A stretch of DNA of 5,777 nucleotides from Planctomycetota bacterium (lineage in GTDB: Bacteria > Planctomycetota > Planctomycetia > Pirellulales > Thermoguttaceae): NCBI GenBank assembly GCA_023621895.1, contig JAMOAF010000753.1, positions 1 to 5,777 on the forward strand, read 5' to 3'. The notes under the pieces are model-generated. The model made no database searches. It was given only the letters and a program-made list of their open reading frames with translations, and had not been told where the DNA came from. Every line of letters begins with the position of its first letter. The first letter of the stretch is position 1. Below are positions 1 to 5,777 of the stretch, piece after piece. The position numbers were made by a program, and so were the translations under genes.

Positions 1-317
1 GCGCCGAAGAAGTCGAGATATTCCCAAACGCGCATGTTGTCGTACGAGCCGAAAGTGTCCGGCATGTAGCCGACGAGCTGCTTGATCCGCTTCGGCTGCC
101 GGAGGCAGTCGCACCCGGCGATCGTCGCCGAGCCGCCGCTTGGCCGAGCCAGGCCGACGAGAATCTTGATGGCCGTCGTCTTGCCCGCGCCGTTCGGGCC
201 GATCAGCCCGAGAATCCGGCCGCGATCGAGCGCGAGCGACAGGCGATCGAGCGCTGTCAAACGCCCGTAGACCTTCGTCAGCTCGCGGATCGTCACGACG
301 GGTGATGGATCGTTCAT
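1..317 (-). CDS. ABC transporter ATP-binding protein, N-terminal part (cut by the window edge)
   Basis: This is the first 105 complete codons of an ABC ATPase, starting at the ATG at 317-315 and running off at base 1. The start follows the upstream stop by two bases and has a GGAGAG site five bases before it. The product begins MNDPSPVVTIRELTKVYG. Tyr17 is the A-loop aromatic that stacks on adenine. Walker A is GPNGAGKT at residues 40-47. The Q-loop region reads VGYMPD at 82-87, with Asp87 where most ABC ATPases have Gln, followed by SYDNMRVWEYLDFFG, the usual continuation in ABC-2-type (drug, polysaccharide or Gld-like) export ATPases. The signature motif, Walker B and H-loop lie outside the window. 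It should act at the cytoplasmic face of the inner membrane, driving a permease probably encoded further downstream. The substrate cannot be told. Confidence 0.95.
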   Translation of the reverse strand, partial: MNDPSPVVTIRELTKVYGRLTALDRLSLALDRGRILGLIGPNGAGKTTAIKILVGLARPSGGSATIAGCDCLRQPKRIKQLVGYMPDTFGSYDNMRVWEYLDFFG

Positions 318-319
318 GT

Positions 320-2872
320 TCACTCTCCGGGGACCGTTCCCACAATTTCCAACTGGAGCGAATCGATCGTCCAAGTCGCTTGGGACATGATGTCCCGCGT
401 GGCCGACTGGTCGTCGCCGACGCGGATTGCCATCAACCAGCCGCCCTCCGCGTCGAGCCGCAGCATCTCCGGCCGATCGATCACCGACTGGTAAGCGCCG
501 ATCGGGTGCGAAAGCTCGGTCACGGCGGCAAGCCGCCCCTCGGCATAGCCCATGATCTCAAAAGAGCGGGACGGGGCTTTGACCTCGAAACGGAGCGCGG
601 CCTGTTCGACTTGGAGAGGCAAGGCCGCCTCGGGCAGTTGAAACCGGAGCCACTCGGTATGCGCCGTTTTCTTCTCCACCCACTCGTGGCGCGTGTTGTT
701 GTACGCCGACGGATTGCGGCCGTCGGGGCTTGTCACGGAGCGGTACGGAATGAACGAAGCCGGCACCAGGATTCGCGTGCCCGGCAACGGCCTTTCCATC
801 CGCACGGCAACGGAGATCAGGGCCGACCCGAATTGGTTGCGCTGCGGGAACAGGAAGCCCGAATCAACCGCGTCGGCCCATGCATAAAGGAGGGGGCGCG
901 AGGGGGTTGGGCCAGCGCGAAACAACTCCTGGTAGAGCGACCTGCGCCGCTGCTTGAGATCGGTCAACCAGGCCGTGGACATGAATTCACCCGGGGCCAA
1001 GACATCGCCCGCCTCCGAAGTGAAGGAGCCGTCGCCGCGGATTCTGACGGCGGCAGCCGGCTGGCGCGGAACGGAAATGACCGCGTCGGACAGGCTCGTA
1101 AACGGCAAGGGCCCGAGCGTCCCTTCCAGGCCTTTTGGGCCGAACCGGGCGCGGCAATCGACGGTCTCTTCCAGCGGGAGCGGGATCGCCAGCGGCGCTG
1201 TCCGGACGCCCGGCGGCACGCTCAGATTCTCCCAGTGCCAGGCGCCTTCGTCGGTCCAGACCATGCGGCGGCGGCGGCCGCTCATCCCCGTCATGTCGGG
1301 GAAAAACCTGCCGCCGCGACTGGCGCCCATCGAGGAATCGCAGGCATCCGGATTGTAGATGGCGGCCAATCCGGAGACGTGCCCGGTGGCCGTGCCCGGT
1401 TCGAGAACGACCATTTGCAGCGTTGCGACCGCCGGCGGAACGGAGCGTTTCGCGCTGGCGGCGACGCCGAGGAACACAAGGCTCGTTGTCGCCGCCGCAA
1501 GGGGCGACAACCACACAAGCCACTCCAAGCGTCCGGCGCGCGAGAAACCCAGGCCGGCAACCAGGACGGCCGCGCAGAAGGCCGCCAGCACGCCGGCCAC
1601 GGCCCCGCGGCTGAGAATCCGGTAGCCGATCTGGCTGGTCAAGAAGGGCTCCATTGCCGCGGACGGGACGCCCGGCGCCGGCCGCCGGAGAATACACTCG
1701 TTGGCAAACGGCAACAGGGAATCCCTGGCAACGAATCCTGTCTGATCCCCCTTCGTTTTCGGCTTAGGATCGTTCGCCGCGGTCGGCCGCATCCAGCCGG
1801 CCGGCCCGAGCGCCGTGAAAAACACCCGCCCCGCCCCCAGCGGCTGGTGGAACGCAGCCGGCCAACCATCGACCGTGTCGGTGACGACCACGCCGCGGGG
1901 GATCACCCGGGCGAACGCAACCGGCTCCTCAAGCTCCAGCTCCGGCGCCTCGCTGCGCTGCCAATCGGGCCGAGCGTTTTCGATCCGCACTCGCGTGAGC
2001 CCCACCCGGTCGACAACGGTCGACGTGAAGGCGTCGCCCAGGACTACGGAGACCGTCTCCTCCTCGACGTCGTCGAGCATGATCCAAAGATGTCCCCCGG
2101 CCAGCACCCAATCGCGAACCAGCGCCGCCCCGCTCGGATTCGACGCCAGGCGATTCGTGCTCAAGACCAGGACGTCGAGCACCTCCAGGCCCGCCGGATC
2201 GGCGGGCGGCTCCCCCGCGTCAAACGCACTCACGCGGCGGGACAACCCTCGCGTGCGCTTGGCCGCAAGCACCAGCTCGTAGGCCGGATCGTCGGGGGCT
2301 GAAAAGGTTCTTTCGGGACCAGCGAAGTAAGGCCTGCCGTCTCCAAAACGATAGCCGCTGTCGAAGTCGCCAAGCATCCCGACCGCCGGCGTCTCGTGAT
2401 CGAGGAGGATCGGGTGCGAATTGAGCATCGCCTGCATCCCCGGGCGCCGCATCCGCTCTCGCCCCTGGCCCTCGTCGATCTCGGCCGTCACGATATCCGC
2501 GTGACCGGCGTCCGCGGCAAGGGTTTCCGGCACGCGAATCGGGCAGGTCGATCGGAGCAGCGACTTGGGGGGCACGCAAATCCGCCGGCCGAACTGGAGC
2601 GTCGGATCGGCGGCGAAATGGAGCACGGCGAACAGCTCCGCCGCTTGATCCGTCGCATTGGCCGCGATGACTTCGACCATTCCCCACGAACCGGGGCGAT
2701 AGCGGCGCGCGCCGGCGGACGCGCCAATGCGGCATGAAGTGTCGTCGGCCGGCGCTTGCCGTGCAAGCGCTGCCGCGGTGACAACCAGAACCAGCCAGAG
2801 TACCGGCGGCAGCCCCGGTCGGTGCAGAACTCTCATCAACGGCACGTTATCCTTCAGCATCCGCTTGTTCAA
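320..2872 (-). CDS. Membrane-anchored extracytoplasmic protein, family not recognised; possible GldG-like ABC transporter partner
   Basis: I do not recognise a named family. The longest reading has 850 residues from a TTG whose bases overlap the upstream TGA stop (TTGA). A more convincing start is the ATG at 2836 (residue 13), because it begins a clean signal peptide: MRVLHRPG, then the hydrophobic VLWLVLVVTAAAL, then a likely cut near ARQAPA. It also has AAGGA 13 bases upstream. Residues about 45-130 are beta-rich with Cys47, Cys99 and Cys110. Residues about 225-360 look like a Rossmann/glutamine-amidotransferase-like fold (LEVLDVLVLS at 229-238, LVRDWVLAGGHLWIML at 251-266, GAGRVFFTALGPAGW at 346-360) without an evident catalytic Cys-His pair. 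Two transmembrane helices follow at about 422-442 and 450-472, then a long, probably extracytoplasmic, beta-rich C-terminal region of roughly 380 residues. The ABC ATPase two bases downstream suggests an accessory role in an ABC-2 system, as GldG serves GldA/GldF. That role is inference. Confidence 0.85.
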   Translation of the reverse strand: MNKRMLKDNVPLMRVLHRPGLPPVLWLVLVVTAAALARQAPADDTSCRIGASAGARRYRPGSWGMVEVIAANATDQAAELFAVLHFAADPTLQFGRRICVPPKSLLRSTCPIRVPETLAADAGHADIVTAEIDEGQGRERMRRPGMQAMLNSHPILLDHETPAVGMLGDFDSGYRFGDGRPYFAGPERTFSAPDDPAYELVLAAKRTRGLSRRVSAFDAGEPPADPAGLEVLDVLVLSTNRLASNPSGAALVRDWVLAGGHLWIMLDDVEEETVSVVLGDAFTSTVVDRVGLTRVRIENARPDWQRSEAPELELEEPVAFARVIPRGVVVTDTVDGWPAAFHQPLGAGRVFFTALGPAGWMRPTAANDPKPKTKGDQTGFVARDSLLPFANECILRRPAPGVPSAAMEPFLTSQIGYRILSRGAVAGVLAAFCAAVLVAGLGFSRAGRLEWLVWLSPLAAATTSLVFLGVAASAKRSVPPAVATLQMVVLEPGTATGHVSGLAAIYNPDACDSSMGASRGGRFFPDMTGMSGRRRRMVWTDEGAWHWENLSVPPGVRTAPLAIPLPLEETVDCRARFGPKGLEGTLGPLPFTSLSDAVISVPRQPAAAVRIRGDGSFTSEAGDVLAPGEFMSTAWLTDLKQRRRSLYQELFRAGPTPSRPLLYAWADAVDSGFLFPQRNQFGSALISVAVRMERPLPGTRILVPASFIPYRSVTSPDGRNPSAYNNTRHEWVEKKTAHTEWLRFQLPEAALPLQVEQAALRFEVKAPSRSFEIMGYAEGRLAAVTELSHPIGAYQSVIDRPEMLRLDAEGGWLMAIRVGDDQSATRDIMSQATWTIDSLQLEIVGTVPGE
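323..328 (-). promoter_or_regulatory. Ribosome binding site of the ABC ATPase gene
   Basis: GGAGAG on the minus strand sits inside the last codons of the preceding gene, five bases before the ATG at 317. The two-base gap between stop and start suggests translational coupling of the membrane protein and the ATPase. Confidence 0.75.
2849..2854 (-). promoter_or_regulatory. Possible ribosome binding site for the internal ATG start at 2836
   Basis: The minus strand reads AAGGAT, 13 bases before the ATG at 2836. The spacing is longer than ideal, but neither the TTG at 2872 nor the ATG at 2860 has a better site. Together with the signal peptide that begins at 2836, this favours the shorter, 838-residue product. 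Translational coupling from the overlapping upstream stop could still permit the TTG start. Confidence 0.4.
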
Positions 2873-5760
2873 TCCAGGGTGGGCAGGACGATCTCGCCCC
2901 GCGCTTGGGCGTCGTTGTTCTCGTACGACCCGTAAAACTCGCTGTTCAAATCGAGCCAGAGCGCCACCCGGCGGAAGTCCTCGTCGGCAAGCTTCACCCC
3001 GTGGTGCCCATCACCCAGGTATTCCAGCAGCGCCGACGCGCGAGCGCCGAACTCTCCGGCAATCGTCCGGCTCCCGCCGTGCAGGGGATCCTTGATCGAG
3101 CCGTTGCTCACGTGGTAGTAGAAGCCATACTTGCCCGCCAGGTTCTCATACGATTTCGTCCAGCCGTATTTCCCGCCAGGCGCGCCGGCCAGGTCGAGGG
3201 CCTTCTGCTCCCGGTGGCACTGGACGCAATTGCGGTCCAGGACCGGCTGCACCATGCGGACATAACTGAAAGGGTTCGAGCCCTCCACCTCGGGCGCGAG
3301 CTTCGACGGGGGACGCTGAAGCGCCAAGGGCAACCGATCGCTCTTGACGGCCGGGCGGTGCTTGCGCTCGTGGCAGCCCTGGCATTGCAGGCGCTCGCCC
3401 GGGTGGAGGTAGGTGCCCGAGCGCATCGACTGGATGGCCATCCCGCGGCCGTCAATCGCCTGGAAGTAGATCTCCTTGCCGGCGGGCGCCTCGAAGAAAA
3501 CGCTGCCGTCCTCCTCGACCGGCACGGTGCCGAGCACCAGGCGGGCGTTGGTCTGATCGGCGATCCCGATCCGCGGCTCGTTGGGCGGCGCGGTCGTCTT
3601 CGGGAGGACTTGGATCACGCGCAGGGCGGCCACCTTCGCGCCTTCCGGCCAGGTGAAGTCGCTTTCGTAGACATTCATTACCGCGACGGTTGCCTTCATC
3701 TCCCCGTGTGATTGTCCCCGCGCGTCGCGCGCCGCTTGCAGCGTGCCGGAGGGGATCACCGGCGGCTTGACCCTCGCCCGCAGCGGGATCGGGCTGGCGC
3801 AGGAGATCGACCCGTCGCGGTAAAGGAGCTCCCGGTTGCCGTCGCGGTCGATCCAGTAGATTCCCCGGTTCTTGGCCTCCGCGTCGTAGACGCACAGATA
3901 ATCGCTCTCGGCGAGCGGCCAGGGCGTGCCGTAGATCATGTGGGCCTGGATGTCGCGGGCCTCGGCCTCGGGGAAGGGAACTTCGGGCGTGAGCCGCTCG
4001 AGCTGCGACATCGCGCCGTCGTCTTCGGGCCTCGGATCGAGCAGCGCGAGCGAGCCGAACTCGTGGCCGTGGTGGGCCCCGGTCGAGAATACGTACTTGT
4101 TCGAGCCCGGAATCGCCCGGATGTTCATCTCCATCCAGGGCCGGCTCTCGCGCCGGTCGGGATAGTTGCCGTGGAAGCTTCGCGGATCGCGCCCGTCGGG
4201 GTAACAGGTCCAGACATGATGGGCGATGTTCGTGTCGCGGTCGACGTAATCCCACCGGGTGTAGACGAGCATCCCGTCGTTGTTCACGTTCGGATGCCAT
4301 TCGTGCGTCTCGTGAAAGCTGAGGCAGATGATGTCACTGCCGTCGGGTTCCATCGAGTGCATCGTGTAGACTGGGCAGTGCCGCCCGCACCGCAGGTAGC
4401 CGCCGCGCCGCTCGGAGACGAAGACGATCCGGCCATTGGGCAGAAAGCACGGGTCGAAGTCGTTCCACGGCCCGTCCGTCAATTGCACCAGGCCGCTGCC
4501 GTCGGCGCCGACGCGGAAGATGTGGTAGCTGATGTCCGGCCCCCACTGGTAGGTCTCCGTGGCCCGGCACTCGCTGAAGGCGAAGAGAATATCCTCACCG
4601 TCGAAGGAGACCTCGGGTGACAGGAAAGCGCCGTTTACGAGCCGCTGGCCGGCCAGGCGGCCTTTCTCGACGACCGAGCCGGCAAGCAGGTCCCTCACGC
4701 TCGGCCGGTCGCCGAACGGATCGTCGAGCACGAACAGGCCGCCGCCGGGCACGCCGTTGCATCCATAGTACTGGTCGCACATGTGGAACACGCCGCCCGA
4801 GTCGTGCCGCTTGACGAACAGGATTCTGTCGAAGTCGAGCAGGGGATTCGTAAAGGCGATCTTGCGGAGCAAGCGGCGCGCGTTGAAGTAGAGTTCCCGC
4901 CTGGCCTCCAGGGGCGGATTCGGCGCCGATTGGAGCGCGGCGAGCTTGCCTCGCATTTCGGCCAGGTTGGCGGCAAACGCCTCCGTCCGCAGACGCTGGG
5001 CAAGCCGCGCTGCACGATCGAGCACGCCGCCGGTGTGGGCGAGTGTAAAGCCGGCGGCGGCCGGCCGCGGCGGCTCGGCCCGATCAACGCCTTCGGGCAG
5101 CGTGCCCGGATAGGAGTAGGGACCGACGCTTTTCTGATCGGCGGGCCGGCCCACGGCGAGATTCTTCCGCGGATCGTCGCTGCCGTAAACTTCAACTTCA
5201 TCCAGCGCGAACGAGCACTTGCCCGGCACGCTCAGGCGGACGATCCGCGCCGCCACGCCCTTGCCGCGGAGGTCAACGACCAGCGGCTTGCCTTCCTTGA
5301 CCCCGTAGAACGTCTCGCCGCCGTGGGCGTAGACTTCCTGGAACGTCTTGCCGTCGCGGGCGACGGAAACCCGCAGGTTCCTCGTCCGCGCGGCGGTCTT
5401 GCCATCGGTCCGGTTGAAGACGACGATCCGGTCGAGCGCCGCCTCGCCGCCGAGGTCGACCTGCCACCAGGGGTCGGTTTCGCCACTGGCGGTATGAAAT
5501 CCCCAGCGGCCGTTCTTCACCCCGTCGCACCCGCCGGCGGCGTCGTCCGCCGTGGTCACACCCGCCGGGGCGCCGGCAGCCCCCCGGGCCGGCGACGGGG
5601 TGAAGAGTTCGTCCTGTTGCACCCAGTCGGCTTCGATCAGGGCTTGGAGCGAAACCGGGTTGCTCGGTGCGGCGGCGAGAATGGCTTTCGCCCCAACCGG
5701 CAAAAGTGCGGCCAACAAGCCGGCAAGAAACCAACGAACCGCGACGGGGCTGGTCTGCAT
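2869..5760 (-). CDS. Exported diheme HzsA-like protein with N-terminal discoidin (F5/8 type C) domain
   Basis: The 963-residue product is probably secreted to the periplasm. A hydrophobic signal segment (about residues 10-26, after Arg9) is followed by a possible AKA cleavage site. Residues about 75-195 look like an F5/8 type C (discoidin) carbohydrate- or surface-binding domain, with the hallmark WWQVDLG at 98-104 and FALDEVEVYG at 184-193. Residues about 305-650 form TolB/WD40-like propeller blades, for example LSPEVSFDGEDILFAFSE, FDPCFLPNGRIVFVSER and HPNVNNDGMLVYTRWD. Residues about 655-800 resemble the hydrazine synthase alpha middle domain and carry C793-x-x-C796-H797. The C-terminal cytochrome-like part carries C845-x-x-C848-H849. 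This order matches HzsA of anammox bacteria, but the discoidin domain is extra. The ATG start is backed by a GAGGAG site 8 bases upstream and by the signal peptide. Heme attachment is a family-based expectation; substrate and reaction are unknown. Redox sensing, electron transfer or polysaccharide-linked oxidation are all possible. Confidence 0.88.
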   Translation of the reverse strand: MQTSPVAVRWFLAGLLAALLPVGAKAILAAAPSNPVSLQALIEADWVQQDELFTPSPARGAAGAPAGVTTADDAAGGCDGVKNGRWGFHTASGETDPWWQVDLGGEAALDRIVVFNRTDGKTAARTRNLRVSVARDGKTFQEVYAHGGETFYGVKEGKPLVVDLRGKGVAARIVRLSVPGKCSFALDEVEVYGSDDPRKNLAVGRPADQKSVGPYSYPGTLPEGVDRAEPPRPAAAGFTLAHTGGVLDRAARLAQRLRTEAFAANLAEMRGKLAALQSAPNPPLEARRELYFNARRLLRKIAFTNPLLDFDRILFVKRHDSGGVFHMCDQYYGCNGVPGGGLFVLDDPFGDRPSVRDLLAGSVVEKGRLAGQRLVNGAFLSPEVSFDGEDILFAFSECRATETYQWGPDISYHIFRVGADGSGLVQLTDGPWNDFDPCFLPNGRIVFVSERRGGYLRCGRHCPVYTMHSMEPDGSDIICLSFHETHEWHPNVNNDGMLVYTRWDYVDRDTNIAHHVWTCYPDGRDPRSFHGNYPDRRESRPWMEMNIRAIPGSNKYVFSTGAHHGHEFGSLALLDPRPEDDGAMSQLERLTPEVPFPEAEARDIQAHMIYGTPWPLAESDYLCVYDAEAKNRGIYWIDRDGNRELLYRDGSISCASPIPLRARVKPPVIPSGTLQAARDARGQSHGEMKATVAVMNVYESDFTWPEGAKVAALRVIQVLPKTTAPPNEPRIGIADQTNARLVLGTVPVEEDGSVFFEAPAGKEIYFQAIDGRGMAIQSMRSGTYLHPGERLQCQGCHERKHRPAVKSDRLPLALQRPPSKLAPEVEGSNPFSYVRMVQPVLDRNCVQCHREQKALDLAGAPGGKYGWTKSYENLAGKYGFYYHVSNGSIKDPLHGGSRTIAGEFGARASALLEYLGDGHHGVKLADEDFRRVALWLDLNSEFYGSYENNDAQARGEIVLPTLD
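3214..3228 (-). other. Second c-type heme motif (CVQCH) of the HzsA-like protein
   Basis: The codons for residues 845-849 spell Cys-Val-Gln-Cys-His, preceded by VQPVLDRN as in many planctomycete exported cytochromes. Candidate distal ligands downstream are His883, His894, His919 and His920. In hydrazine synthase alpha the C-terminal heme is bis-histidine ligated, and a similar role in electron transfer is plausible here. Confidence 0.82.
3370..3384 (-). other. First c-type heme motif (CQGCH) of the HzsA-like protein
   Basis: The codons for residues 793-797 spell Cys-Gln-Gly-Cys-His. This is the position that, in hydrazine synthase alpha, carries the pentacoordinate active-site heme of the middle domain. 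A second histidine, His801, follows four residues after the motif histidine. Confidence 0.8.
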
Positions 5761-5768
5761 TTCGAAAA

Positions 5769-5774
5769 CTCCTC
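5769..5774 (-). promoter_or_regulatory. Ribosome binding site of the HzsA-like gene
   Basis: The minus strand reads GAGGAG, a strong Shine-Dalgarno match, eight bases before the ATG at 5760. It fixes the start of the diheme protein. The remaining bases upstream are too few to show a promoter. Confidence 0.8.
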
Positions 5775-5777
5775 GGG

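Noticed and set aside
82..270. Small plus-strand open frame of 62 codons
   Set aside because: It is antisense to the Walker A region of the ABC ATPase and has no motif of its own.
302..2302. A 666-codon open frame on the plus strand opposite the membrane-protein gene
   Set aside because: Its product is rich in Arg, Gly, Pro, Ala and His with no domain, signal or motif. It lies fully antisense to a gene with a clear signal peptide, helices and folds. Long antisense frames are expected in high-G+C coding DNA.
2905..4620. Two abutting plus-strand open frames (268 and 302 codons) opposite the HzsA-like gene
   Set aside because: Both are low-complexity Val/Ala/Arg/Asp-rich translations antisense to conserved propeller and heme-domain codons. 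The close junction at 3711/3712 is a by-product of frame, not a gene pair.
2869..5760. Naming the diheme protein a genuine hydrazine synthase alpha subunit (hzsA)
   Set aside because: It has an extra discoidin domain and a His at the +4 position after the first heme motif, and no beta/gamma partner genes are adjacent. Similar paralogues occur in non-anammox planctomycetes, so hydrazine synthesis is not supported.
1..5777. tRNA, rRNA, CRISPR arrays, insertion sequences or terminators
   Set aside because: No cloverleaf, direct repeat array, transposase or hairpin followed by a T-run was seen, and almost every base is inside one of the three coding regions.

Overview
The window is a high-G+C bacterial segment, packed wall to wall with three genes that all read on the minus strand. 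The first gene transcribed (5760 to 2869) encodes an exported protein with a discoidin-type domain, a beta-propeller and two CXXCH c-type heme motifs. It resembles the alpha subunit of hydrazine synthase, a protein type widespread as uncharacterised paralogues in Planctomycetota. With the base composition and gene style, this points to a (non-anammox) planctomycete or a PVC-superphylum relative. That assignment is inference; no rRNA or other marker is present.

Layout along the minus strand: 17 bases of leader with a strong ribosome binding site; the HzsA-like diheme protein (963 aa); an 850-aa membrane-anchored protein of unrecognised family, whose possible TTG start overlaps the upstream stop codon; then, two bases after that gene's stop, the first 105 codons of an ABC transporter ATPase, which runs off the window at base 1. 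There is no intergenic space of note, no RNA gene, no mobile element, no repeat array and no CRISPR. The promoter must lie beyond base 5777 and any terminator beyond base 1.

The tight spacing suggests one operon. The second and third genes look like parts of an ABC-2-type export or membrane-remodelling system: an ATPase plus an extracytoplasmic, glutamine-amidotransferase-like, two-helix membrane partner, in the manner of the GldA/GldF/GldG sets. Why such a system should be co-transcribed with an exported diheme HzsA-like propeller protein is the open question here. No beta/gamma hydrazine synthase partner is seen, so hydrazine synthesis should not be assumed. The most interesting points are the discoidin-HzsA-like fusion, a histidine at the +4 position after the first heme motif where hydrazine synthase is remembered to use tyrosine, and an aspartate in the Q-loop position of the ABC ATPase.
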